Part shown: positions 10,101 to 19,309 of the stretch, one piece after another
Position numbering within the stretch: the first letter of the stretch is position 1
Layout: every line of letters begins with the position of its first letter
From: Rodentolepis nana
Lineage: Eukaryota > Platyhelminthes > Cestoda > Cyclophyllidea > Hymenolepididae
DNA: 19,309 bases
Assembly: GCA_900617975.1 (NCBI GenBank)
Contig: UZAE01013541.1
Location: 1-19,309 of the forward strand
Direction of reading: 5' to 3'
The notes under the pieces: generated by a model
Told to the model about the DNA's origin: nothing
The model's input: only the letters and a program-made list of their open reading frames with translations
Database searches by the model: none
Translations under genes and position numbers: made by a program

Positions 10101-13100
10101 CCTCTTTTTAATCTTTAAGGTAACCCTTTGACGTGTCATATCATTTGCTTTACTACATAGAAGTTTTGATTGCTTTAAGTCAAGTAGGTTGCCAGATTAT
10201 GTTTGCATAGCTTAGAAACTTAGCTACTTTGCCTAGTAATAAACGAACTGACTGTGGCTGTTTTATAATGAAATTCCAGGCGACCAAGTCTGGTCTCGCT
10301 GGTGGAAACTCTTCCAAACAGGGCGGAGGTCTAGCTGAACAGGCCCGTATTGCTGAGGGCAAACGCGTTGCAGTGGAAACCGAACTCCGCCAGTTAGAAA
10401 TGCGCGAAAAGCATCTCACTCAGGAGCTCTCAACAGGTCAAAAGAAACTCTCTGCGATGGAAGCCAAATCGAGCGGACTTGGAAAGGATGGTGAAACCAA
10501 ACGCAAGCATCTCCTCTCGCAAATGGAGAAGCTAAATAGCCAGTTGGAAGAAATAAGGCAAGCTGATGTTAAAGCGGGTGGAGATGAAGCTACTGTCACC
10601 AGTAAGTTGTACTTCTCTTATTATGGATCGCTTCTTTGATTCACTTTCAAATTATAATTTCCACTCTTCTAGACAAGTATAATGAATTAGTTCGAGAAAT
10701 GCGTCAATTACAGGCGAAAAGTGATGAACTTGGGAGACAATTTCATCAACTTCAGTTTGATTACACCGATCCGGAACCGCATTTTGATCGACGACGGGTG
10801 TTTGGTGTTGTAGCTAAATTATTTGATCTTGTCGATCCCAAATACGCCACTGCAATTGAAGTAGCTGCTGGCGGGAAGCTCTACAATATCGTGGTGGACA
10901 CTGAGGCGACGGGAAAAGCCCTTTTGGAGAGGGGTCAGTTGCCCAGACGAGTCACAATGTTACCCCTGAATCGCATCCGAGGATCTTCCATACCACAGGA
11001 GACTTTGAAAAAGGCAGAAGCGCTTGTTGGGAAGGAGAATGTTGCGCCGGCGTTGTCGCTTATCAGATATCCTCCACATCTGGCTCCGGTTATGGAGTTT
11101 GTATTTGGAGGTCTTCTTGTCTGTCCGACGCTAGATCATGCCAGGAAGGTGACTTTCCATCCGGGAATAGAAAGAAGAACGATCACTTATGATGGTGATA
11201 TGTTTGATCCACAAGTAAGTTACTTTTTTGTGTTTAATCCAAAATTTGATGAGCGCCCTTTTTCATATAGTGAAGGTTATACATGCCTGAATTATTTATT
11301 TTTTTATTTATCGGAGAATCAAGAGCATATCTCGACTTAAAAGTCAGTGCGATAGGAGAAGATGAATCAATTAAGCTAACACAAAAGTAAGGAAAGTACT
11401 GTACTCTTTCTCTATGAGAAATTCATTTTTTAACCATCCATTATTCTATTAGTGCTGTTTATCTGGCATGTGCTAACCTAGCTCAACGTACTTTTACTGC
11501 CTTTAACGAACTAGAGTCTGCTTTTATGTAATGGAGCAGAAACAAATATCTGTCTAGTGTTATTTATTACTCTAGGGTACCTTATCTGGAGGTTCGCGAG
11601 GTGGTCCACAAAGCAACCTTCTCACCCGTGTCGCCCAATGGCGAGCCGCCGAATCCGCCGCTGCGGATGCCATGAAGCAGTGTCAAGAGATTCAAAGGGC
11701 CCGTGAGGCTGCCTCATTACGTGCCAAAAAACGCGCCGATCTGAGTGAATCCCTAGATCGAGCCCGTCACGAGTTAGCCATTATCGAAACCACCCTGCGC
11801 CAGTCGGACACCCATCGTCTACGCACTGACTTGGAGCGTCTAGGCATTGAGCTTGATGAAGTACGCGCCTCTCTCAAAGAAGGTGCTGCCAGGTTAGTCG
11901 AGGCTGACAAGGCTGTAAAGGAAGCCCGTTGGAAAGTGGAACATGCACAGGAGGCCGAGGCGAAAGCTTTGCGTGAGGCTGAAGCTGCTGTTAAGAGTGC
12001 TCGTGAACGCGTGGATGCCACTGAAGACGCTCTACGAACTAAACAGCGCCTCAAGGAAACTCTGAGGTTGGAAGCTGATGAAATTGCTCGAGAATTTCAA
12101 CAGATCCAGACGTCCCTTGAACAGACCAAGACTGAACTTCAGAATGCTGAGGTTGCGGTTGAAAAAGCGAAGAAGGACGCGGAGGCTGCGAAAGAGGCCT
12201 TGAAGGATGCCAAGGCTAAAGTGGATGAACAACAGAGACTGGCTGATGCGGCCGCGGCCGCTATTCAGAGCGCCAAGTCGGAGGCTGATAAGCTGAAGGA
12301 GGCTATATCATCCACATCCTGTCAGATCGATAAGCTTACACATGATCTGGATATTCATACAAAAGAGAATAAGGAGGCTTTTGTGAAGGTGTGTGTGTGT
12401 TACTCATCCACTTTGTTTTATTTAAACCAGTTTGGTTGCTGAGCTACTGAATTAATGGCTGAGCGTTTTAGTCATGTTTTTAATTCTCTTACCATTCATC
12501 AAATAGAATTTCAGTCGCGGCTTTGATCAAGTTCCAATCCGGTTTTCTTCCCATTGATATCTATCTTCGGTTTAGTATTTTTTAAGCCAAAATCTTCTAG
12601 CTAAATCTTTAACATCCAATTCTGTTGTAAATATCAAGTATACTGAATGATTTCAAATTTATTTCCTCTCCCAAGACTTTAAACAATTAGTGATAAGCCT
12701 TTCAGAAGTAGAAACTTATTGGGGATTTCAGAAAAAATTGATCAAGTTCCAATCCGGTTCTTTGTGGCCTATCCTTATTTTGCCAATTGAGATAAATTTC
12801 CCCTCTAACCTTAATCGGAGTTTGTTTATTCGCTTCGATCAATGAATTATTCAGATCCGAACTAATGTGCATCAATGCTGTGTTACTTAATGTTATTTAA
12901 GTAGCAGGTTTGCCAGCTCTATCCGCAAGCTTTCAAAAACTTATTCCATTTTTCAACTCGGAATAATAAGTTACCAGTTGATCCTTTTTTGTCCGAACTC
13001 TTGCTTCCCTGCCTTGAAATCCAGGTGATTGTTCTCCTACCTTTCACTTTCAGCTTTCCAGCATGCTGGAATCTAACCCTTGGATAGCTGAAGAGCGTGG

Positions 13101-14532
13101 TAACTTCGGCGTTGCCAACGGCGTCTTCGACTTTAAGAAACGCGATCCCACTGAAGCTCGTCAGCGTGTTTCCACTCTCTCCGAGAGGCGTGAAAAGCTC
13201 TCTCGAACCGTCAATATGCGTGCCATGAACATGCTTGGCACCGCGGAAGAACAATACGCCGACTTACTGCGTCGCCGAGAAATTGTGCTCGCCGACAAAC
13301 GCAAGATACAGACGGTTATTGATGATTTAGATAAAAGAAAGGAACAAGTTCTGAAGTCCGCTTACGAGAGGGTAAATGAGGAGTTCAATAACATCTTCTC
13401 ATCCCTCCTCCCTGGAACTCGAGCCCAGTTGGTTCCTCCTGAAGGTCAGACAATTCTGGACGGTCTTCAATTCCGTGTGGCGTTCGGAGACACCTGGAAG
13501 GAGTCGTTGAGTGAACTCTCCGGAGGTCAGCGGTCGCTTGTCGCTCTGGCACTCATTTTGGCGCTTCTGCTATTCAAACCTGCACCAATTTATATCTTGG
13601 ATGAGGTTGACGCAGCTTTGGATTTATCCCATACCCAGAATATTGGTCAATTAATTAAGAATCACTTCAAAAATGCTCAAGTTAGTTCATTTCGCATTTT
13701 CCAATGCCTTATTTTCTTACTCGGCTAATAACCTGGCTTATTGGCTTGATTTATATGCCCCGTAATTTGTAAGGGAATAAAGCTACGTTAGAGGCGTTCA
13801 CCATTTCATCCTGGAATAGGATGTTGCATCTATAATGCACCAATCACTTTTCGGACAATATCTGCATACAAATAACAATCATGCTTTGTTTTACCTCTTT
13901 TTGCCTCAAGCACCTCTGTTACTTTTCTTCACGGTTTGCGAAAAGCGGAATAATTGCCCATTTGCACTATTTCTTGGTACGCCGCGGGTTCGTATAAAAC
14001 AGCCGAGTAACATACTCATGCTTCACGGCTCTGAGAATTCTTCTTGATGGCAGGAAGGTCGTACCTTCTCAGTATAACTTATAAAATCCCTGTAGACTTT
14101 TACTGCTATACTTTCAACTAATCCATAGGGCAATAAATATCCCCTTTTTTAAAAATAACCCAATAGTTTCTTAATTAAAAATCTAGACTTGAGTTACAGG
14201 TATTCTCAATTCTTTCGAGGTTTCGAGCTATTGTAGTTCTAGAAAAATATTAATCAGCTTTTTCTAGAATTTTATTTAAGACTTGTTCGAATAGGTGGAA
14301 CTGTTCATTAACGATATGGTGTTAAATGGCTATTTTTGTTTTTTAGTTCATTGTGGTATCCCTGAAAGATGGTATGTTCAATAATGCCAATGTCCTATTC
14401 AAAACGAAGTTTGTCGATGGTGTTTCTACGGTGACCAGGCACACGCCAACAACCAGTGGAAACGCTGGTGGAAGATCCGGAAACGATGCAAGACCCCATC
14501 AGATCGGAAATAGGCGAAAGTTGGCCGCTTAA
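7121..14532 (+). CDS. SMC2: SMC2, condensin core ATPase subunit (complete, ten coding exons)
   Basis: SMC2 pairs with SMC4 at the hinge to form the ring of condensin, which compacts mitotic chromosomes in the nucleus. Coding exons are 7121-7288, 7327-7638, 7675-8001, 8055-8117, 8560-8835, 10280-10601, 10673-11214, 11576-12388, 13054-13680 and 14347-14532. All junctions are GT-AG; eight introns are phase 0 and one (10602-10672) is phase 1. The product is 1211 residues. It opens [14 protein letters not shown], with Walker A GLNGSGKS at 32-39 and Q-loop Q147 in LIMQG. A coiled coil from about 170 to 519 leads to the hinge (about 520-670, with [12 protein letters not shown]) and the family-typical exit FDPQGTLSGG. 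A second, Ala/Glu/Lys-rich coiled coil runs to about 1000. The C-terminal head has NVNMRAMN-like sequence, signature LSGGQ at 1096-1100, Walker B IYILDE at 1120-1125 and D-loop DAALD. The tail is short and basic. The start is the first ATG after an in-frame TAA at 7088. The hinge-exit and head sequences follow SMC2 rather than SMC1, SMC3 or SMC4. Confidence 0.96.
7289..7326 (+). other. SMC2 intron 1, 38 bp mini-intron
   Basis: The donor is gtatcc after CAC (His56) and the acceptor is tatatag before GTT (Val57). It is phase 0, joining NLSH to VRAANLQ as in other SMC2 proteins. Reading through instead hits a TAA after three codons, so removal is required. Confidence 0.9.
7639..7674 (+). other. 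SMC2 intron 2, 36 bp mini-intron
   Basis: The donor is gtaagc after GAA and the acceptor is atataag before ATT. It is phase 0 and joins NMKPPE to ILSLLEEAA, a conserved SMC2 stretch. At 36 bp it is near the lower size limit for spliceosomal introns. Confidence 0.9.
8002..8054 (+). other. SMC2 intron 3, 53 bp mini-intron
   Basis: The donor is gtaagc and the acceptor is a T-rich run ending ttttttag. It is phase 0 and lies in the first coiled-coil arm. Confidence 0.85.
8118..8559 (+). other. SMC2 intron 4, 442 bp
   Basis: Donor gtaagt, acceptor gttttgcag, phase 0. The interior shows no ORF, repeat copy or RNA gene that I can recognise. Confidence 0.85.
8836..10279 (+). other. SMC2 intron 5, 1444 bp (largest)
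   Basis: Donor gtaagt, acceptor aaattccag, phase 0. It interrupts the first coiled-coil arm between ANLA and [10 protein letters not shown] see no SINE copy and no convincing coding sequence inside it. Its size is typical of the later introns of this gene. Confidence 0.85.
10602..10672 (+). other. SMC2 intron 6, 71 bp, the only phase 1 intron
   Basis: Donor gtaagt after ACC A, acceptor cactcttctag before AC AAG. The split codon is Asn490, just ahead of the hinge. It is the only short intron downstream of the 5' cluster of mini-introns. Confidence 0.88.
11215..11575 (+). other. SMC2 intron 7, 361 bp
   Basis: Donor gtaagt after FDPQ, acceptor attactctag before GGT ACC. It is phase 0 and falls exactly at the hinge exit, between FDPQ and GTLSGG. 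Nothing else is recognisable in it. Confidence 0.88.
12508..12544 (+). repeat. Intronic direct repeat, copy 1
   Basis: Positions 12523-12544 (22 bp, starting TTGATCAAGTTCC and ending CCGGTT) recur exactly at 12738-12759. Both copies are preceded by ATTTCAG plus a few unrelated bases, so the similarity extends to about 35 bp. It lies inside SMC2 intron 8. Confidence 0.85.
12725..12759 (+). repeat. Intronic direct repeat, copy 2
   Basis: Second copy of the 22 bp repeat (12738-12759), offset by 215 bp from the first, again with ATTTCAG upstream. The function, if any, is unknown; a local duplication is the simplest explanation. Confidence 0.85.
13681..14346 (+). other. SMC2 intron 9, 666 bp
   Basis: Donor gttagt after NAQ, acceptor tttgttttttag before TTC ATT GTG. 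It is phase 0 and joins FKNAQ to [11 protein letters not shown], conserved in SMC2. The interior has no recognisable feature. Confidence 0.88.
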
Positions 14533-14707
14533 TTTTAGTTGCATGTATTTTTGCGAATCACTATTTTATTATCATTATTATTATTGTCAGTATATAAGTA
14601 TGATTGATGTTTACTGATATATTTCTTTCTTATATGTTTAGATATGGCATATTTTGTGTAAATATACGACTTTATTGGATCTGGCATAGCATAAAGATTT
14701 TCCATAG

Positions 14708-14713
14708 AATAAA
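14708..14713 (+). terminator. Polyadenylation signal AATAAA for SMC2
   Basis: A canonical AATAAA lies 176 bp after the stop codon. It overlaps the 5' edge of a 16 bp perfect palindrome (14711-14726). A second AATAAA at 15326-15331 could serve a longer transcript. Confidence 0.6.
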
Positions 14714-14726
14714 TACCTAGGTATTT
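14711..14726. repeat. 16 bp perfect palindrome at the SMC2 polyadenylation signal
   Basis: AAATACCTAGGTATTT is self-complementary over all 16 bases and shares its first bases with AATAAA. Confidence 0.7.
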
Positions 14727-14730
14727 TGTA

Positions 14731-17602
14731 ACACTGTAGTAGGTAGAAGATGAATGATACCACTTCATCCATTACTTCTCGCCACTAAACCAACTAAAGT
14801 GTTTAGAACGATTCTGGTAGTCTTTTGGATACAAGCAATAAGTGAGACTGTCATTTGAAGATTGTAGGTTTCGATTATTGACTTGTGCAAGGGTTGCTTC
14901 TGAGATTCCTGAAAATTTAATGGGTTTGTGGAGAGTTGAAACTGCCGTTAAGACAGCTGAAAAGGTGAGGCAGTTTGTTCTATTGCGCATTTCATGAACA
15001 TTTGACAGGTATTTTCAGGACTCGAAGGGGGATTGTCTTAGACTTGTGAATCTTTGTTAGCTACCTGAAATTGAATTAATATTTAATTATATATTCTGCT
15101 GTGTAAAAAGTATTCACATAATCGTCTTACGGCGACATTATGGATAAGGAGGAACGTAATTACTGTTCTTTATGATTAGGAATGATTCGAATTGTATGAT
15201 AATTCTGTTTGTGGTTTCAATTTCACCTTTGTTAGCAAAATTGTTAGATTTTAAGCTTCTGTCAAGAAGAATGCATTAATGCGCATTGTAATCGAGCGCT
15301 AAGGAAAATACTGAAAATGATTGGGAATAAAGTTGAAGTTAAGTATATTCCGTAAAATATTTGGTCCAGTGGGAAGCTTACTTTGAATGAACGCTTTTTC
15401 AATAATTATGGATAAGCTAAAGAAAATCTAATAATATTACCACGGTAGTAAATAATTTTCAGAAAAGTTTTTCACTGAAAGTGTTATTGAGTCGTTTTGG
15501 AATTATGCCAATGCATGAGGAAAGAGGTTACATATATATACTAAATTTTGGAAAATGTTATCAACATGCTTCAATTTAAAAAGCGTTATTTTACTGAGGT
15601 ATGTTCAATCATGAGCATATATTTATTTTGCTTGATTATTTCTTATCAAAATATCCACAAATAATTTAAATAGTTAATAATAAAAAATAAAATACTTTAT
15701 TCATTATTTGTTTGGCGTTCAAATTACTAAGTTTAAATTTAGTTTTGTCCTTGAATTAGTTCGCACCTGTATTTGAAGGTCTTGTGTGAAAGTTTGGTAG
15801 TAATGTGTGGTTGGGCATGTTGGTGACGATGGTTTCTTTTTTCTTGTGTATCTTCCATACGCTTTTATTCGTTTGTATTCGTACTATTTCTACCATAGAA
15901 ATTCACTGTAGTTTTGAAAGGTGATAAGGTTGCTTTTATGCCGTTTACGCGATCCTTGCCGTACTAGGACCACTGAGTACAAATCATGGCTTATTCGTGC
16001 AGCAATTCGCTATTAGACTGTGTTAACTTATGTTTACTCTCCTCATTACAATTATTGTATTGTGGCTTTAGATGTATTTAATTTTGATTACTTTGGTCAG
16101 TTAATTCTGTGTTTACTATTAAGGGTATATTGGTTGCTCTGCATTCCAAATTTATGAAATTCGACCCGTTGAGTAATTTAAGTGGTTTTTTTGCATGGAA
16201 ATTGCTTATGAGTCTAAAGATTTTTAATTATCATAACTACTCCTGATTGTAAAAGTAGCACATTTTTTGTTGTACCTCACCAAGTTTTGTTCGAACATAT
16301 TTACCAAGTGATATGCATTCGCTTTGTGAAGATCTGAAAATTCAATGTTTCTGTTAATTGACTGATGTACGTTGATTTTTGTTAACTCTATCGTCTAAAA
16401 TGTGGATATGCTATAATAAATTATGTAGAATATATCTAAATGTAGTTTGTTGAGAACAACAGAATTCAGTTGACATCTGGTTCTGTGAGCTATTGCTTCT
16501 GTACTCACTCACATTTCATTAGGTAGTATATCACGACAATGACTCTACTTATTTAAATAGTTATTAGTAACCACTGATATGGAGAAATGCTATTATTCTT
16601 TTGTTCAATGTGATTAGTAAAATACTCGGTGGGGGGGGGGGGGGGGGGGGGGGGGGGGGATGGGGGTGGGGAGGGTTTAACTCTCAGAGCGCTGAAAATA
16701 AGATGTGCTGCAACATCAGGTTATCGATCCTGCAAATAACAGATGAGGTTGAAGACAAGGCAGAATGGAAAAATCTTATTGAATAGCGCAAGATTTCATG
16801 TAAAAGCTAAACGAATGAACGTAAAAACATAAAATGGTGGTATTTACGTCAATAAGAAATATTTTGCATTTTTCAGTATTGCAATCCATTTATTATGGGA
16901 ATCGTCTTTCAGCAATTATTTTTAATAGAGGCGTAGCTTTTGGAGGTTAAACTAATTAAACTGAACTAATTAATTTATAAACTAATTAAATCCAAATAGT
17001 CCACGAATTTATCAATCACGAATCTTTTAATGAATTGGATATTATAAAATGGAATTCTTACAATAAATTTCCGGTTTCAATATTTCTTATAAATAAAGAT
17101 CTTTGAAAATGCTCATGCTTGAAACGGCACATTTTAGTTTTCATTTTTGCCAGACGCGAATCAGTCCCAACAACATTCTTTTGACCTGCTTTAACCTGCC
17201 AATCATTTCACTGGATGGCATTGGAAAGTGTGGAATCATTAAAATAACTCGTTAGTTTCTTGCCCACTGACACACAAATGTGATATGAATATAAACAGAA
17301 AATTTCCAACAAAAGTACATGTCCACCATAGCATACGAACCATTGACCAATTAATCAAATTAATGTCACACCATTTGATGAATTAGTACCCGTAAACTTA
17401 GGATCTGTCTTTAAAGAAAAGATCAGCATTTCATTTTAAAATCCCTGATCATTATATTAGTTAGGGTACATCGATTTTCTATGGCATTACACTATGTGCC
17501 TCTCTAAGAGCCGTATTGAATGCTGTATTCAGAGGGAATTCCTTGATATCTTTCTTTTCTTTATGAAATCAACCCATTCAATTAATACTTACTGGACATA
17601 TC
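14731..17602. other. Gene-poor downstream region
   Basis: AT-rich DNA with an AATAAA at 15326-15331 and the 29-base G run. Small open frames (for example 14990-14772 on minus) lack splice context or family resemblance. No RNA gene is recognised. Confidence 0.5.
16631..16659 (+). repeat. 29-base G homopolymer
   Basis: An uninterrupted run of 29 G followed by ATGGGGGTGGGGAGGG. It could form a G-quadruplex. The exact length is unreliable because homopolymers of this size are error-prone in sequencing and assembly. Confidence 0.9.
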
Positions 17603-17615
17603 ATGTTACTTCCCC
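17603..17615 (+). repeat. Target-site duplication of SINE copy D (upstream half)
   Basis: ATGTTACTTCCCC, repeated with one mismatch at 17931-17943 directly after the tail. Confidence 0.85.
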
Positions 17616-17930
17616 TTGGGTGGCGACAGGCTTACCTCCAGGGGGTATATCATGGGCAACGTATGCTCATACGACTAAAAAGTCTATTAACCGGCAGCTG
17701 ACTCCAAGCTACCATGAACCGACTGTATGTCATATTCCACCACTTCCACAATACTCATCTCCCGTTTTCTGTACCTTTGTGTCCGCCTCGTGCACATCTG
17801 TGAGCTACTTTTCAGTTCCCTCCTCTTCACTTTTTGTGACTTTGATAATCCTCCCCTCTATGAAACCCGAAGTCAACTAAATGGCTATTGATAATAATCA
17901 TAAAGCTTCCCATTTGATGTAAATAAATAA
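17616..17930 (+). mobile_element. SINE-like retroposon, copy D
   Basis: About 315 bp, more diverged in its first 40 bp and again near 17700, ending GATGTAAATAAATAA. The flanks ATGTTACTTCCCC (17603-17615) and ATGTTACTACCCC (17931-17943) match at 12 of 13 positions and form a target-site duplication. The conserved hairpin CGTAT-GCTC-ATACG is present. The open frame at 17494-17880 crosses it but is not supported as a gene. Confidence 0.85.
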
Positions 17931-17943
17931 ATGTTACTACCCC
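17931..17943 (+). repeat. Target-site duplication of SINE copy D (downstream half)
   Basis: ATGTTACTACCCC, one mismatch from 17603-17615. Confidence 0.85.
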
Positions 17944-18421
17944 AGCTCCACTTCACCCGTCAAAGTTAGAAGGGTGGCTAGTACCGTCCAACACGTCTAT
18001 TAAAGAAGGTAGCTAAAAGGTCTGTGTCTTGGGAGTACTCGATGTCCTGGTTTTAAGACAGGATACACTAATATAAAGAAGTTTGGAGACAATCGAAAAT
18101 AGTTGAAGGCTGAATCGCCAGTGCTACTACATATGGAAAGTGCTTTCGCTCTATTTTTGAATGCATTATCAAATCAAAAGGCCTAAACTTCACCGTTGAA
18201 CGACTGAGTATTTTTTCTACATAAAAATGAACTCTGTTGACAACTTATGGTTGTGGGTTATGATTTAATTGCATAGTTAGGAATGCCACTGATATTTATT
18301 TGTGTCAAGAACAGATTATGTGGCATGTAACAATTTTTGGCACCACAGTACACACTAGGGCTCACTAAAGGCGAAATATGTAATATATCTATCTTCCCTT
18401 AATATAAATAACTATATACTA

Positions 18422-18432
18422 CCCCCCCCCCC
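18422..18432 (+). repeat. 11-base C homopolymer
   Basis: A run of 11 C followed by TCCCACTCCTACTCTACC. It is C-rich on this strand, G-rich on the other. Confidence 0.9.
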
Positions 18433-19297
18433 TCCCACTCCTACTCTACCATGAGGCAATACAAGTCAACCTTCTAGACTGTTGAATTGAACCTTATGGA
18501 GTCCAGTTTTTTTGCTTCCAATCTCTTTATTAGCAGCAAACACTACAACTGGTCATGTCGTTTGATAGACTTATTAATTATTACCGAATTGAGCCTTCTT
18601 GAGAGGATAGAAAAAGTAATGGATTTAAGCTAGCCCAGAAGACTTGACGTAATCACTTGTTAGGAGAGCGGGTTGGTTTAAATAATTGGAAATGAACACG
18701 TACTCATATCTTACAAGAATACAGGGCTCTCTATTGTTCGTATTGTCCACACACTTGCAAGGTCATTCAATGTAAAATTTTAGGAGCTTGTGGTAACATT
18801 GTCAGAGCTCACCATCCCTAGCACCTCGCATCCATATATCTTTAAACCATTCCTTACTCCACATACTTTTCTGCTAACCCACTGCAGTATTGACTTCCAC
18901 GTGTTGTCTCCCACCTTCTCAGTCACATCAATCTCTCCCCGTGGTGACGATTTTAGAAAAATAGCCATTAATTGGTGACATCTCCTCAATAAACTCACTT
19001 CCAAATTGCACGTGCTCACGTGTTGGACTATAAAAGATCATTTGCGACCATCGTCAAAATCTACTACAGGATTGATATCATTAAATCCTTATTTCAGTTT
19101 TTAAATAATTTTAGATTTCGAAAGACCATGAAATCAGTCCACAAATTAGGCACAATTTCAATAACAACTCGGCTTATTTCAATTCTATTGGCCAAAATGG
19201 TTTAGAGTATAGGAAAAATGAAGACTGAAACACAAGAAAATTGGTCTACCTTTTGGGCAGAAAATCTGGCGAATTCTAAGATTACAACACCTCCCTT

Positions 19298-19309
19298 CCC
19301 CCCCCCCCC
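19298..19309 (+). repeat. C homopolymer at the window end
   Basis: At least 12 C close the window. This may mark a contig edge where assembly stopped in a homopolymer, or simply the cut point. Confidence 0.8.

Larger units (their letters stand above)
12389..13053 (+). other. SMC2 intron 8, 665 bp, with an internal direct repeat
   Basis: The donor is an unusual gtgtgtgtgtgt following AAG and the acceptor is ctttcactttcag. It is phase 0. The junction [14 protein letters not shown] lines up with the conserved SMC2 pattern around the end of the second arm. The intron contains a 22 bp exact direct repeat, listed separately. Confidence 0.8.
14533..14730 (+). other. SMC2 3'UTR (approximate)
   Basis: Sequence from the TAA stop to shortly after the first AATAAA. 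It includes a TTATTATTATTATTG-type microsatellite-like stretch near 14565-14590. The cleavage position is inferred from the signal, not seen. Confidence 0.55.
17944..19309. other. Terminal region without a resolved gene
   Basis: Contains two C runs and a pyrimidine-rich, less AT-rich block at about 18785-19020 that is open on both strands. No product is recognisable and no acceptor and donor pair fits convincingly. Confidence 0.4.

Noticed and set aside
11767..12232. Minus-strand open frames opposite SMC2 exon 8
   Set aside because: They are antisense shadows of the Ala/Glu/Lys-rich coiled-coil codons of SMC2.
12919..13254. Minus-strand open frame opposite SMC2 exon 9
   Set aside because: Antisense of a well-supported conserved exon plus intron sequence; no independent evidence.
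14772..14990. 72-codon open frame on minus downstream of SMC2
   Set aside because: No family resemblance, no splice context, and a length expected by chance in this DNA.
16601..16786. 61-codon frame with a poly-glycine stretch
   Set aside because: The glycine run is merely the 29-base G homopolymer translated; the frame depends on an uncertain homopolymer length.
17494..17880. 128-codon open frame on plus
   Set aside because: Fusion of unrelated upstream flank with SINE copy D across the target-site duplication; not a conserved unit.

Overview
This is a eukaryotic nuclear window, AT-rich and split into exons and introns. No prokaryotic operon, tRNA, rRNA or CRISPR array is visible. The dominant feature is one complete gene on the + strand (7121-14532, ten coding exons) for SMC2, the ATPase core subunit of condensin. 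The spliced product is 1211 residues, close to the roughly 1200 usual for animal SMC2. The first three coding introns are tiny (38, 36 and 53 bp), while most later ones are 360-1440 bp. This size gradient, together with splice acceptors abutting start codons, is typical of parasitic flatworms, so I infer a platyhelminth (cestode or trematode), with moderate confidence. The species cannot be named from this sequence.

Layout. 1-100: nothing recognisable. 100-425: a SINE-like retroposon. 426-2323: very AT-rich, possibly the 3' introns and end of a minus-strand gene. 2324-2840 (minus): two exons of an unrecognised gene whose product starts MGNCC, joined by a 67 bp intron. 2841-7070: intergenic DNA between two divergent genes, holding two near full-length SINE copies (4009-4309 on plus, 5092-5410 on minus) and a 20 bp 5' fragment of the same family (6658-6677). 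7071-7119: a probable 49 bp 5'UTR mini-intron or trans-splice acceptor. 7121-14532: SMC2. 14533-14730: its 3'UTR, with an AATAAA signal inside a palindromic segment. 14731-19309: gene-poor DNA with a 29-base G run, another SINE copy (17616-17930) and two C runs, one of which ends the window.

The SINE family is the least routine content. At least four copies share a body of about 300 bp and, in most copies, a TAAATAAATAAA-type tail. Three of them are bounded by target-site duplications of 12-14 bp that can be read directly, so they arrived by LINE-type retroposition. The spliced SMC2 model reads through all nine junctions with one open frame and retains every ATPase motif, so the gene looks functional.
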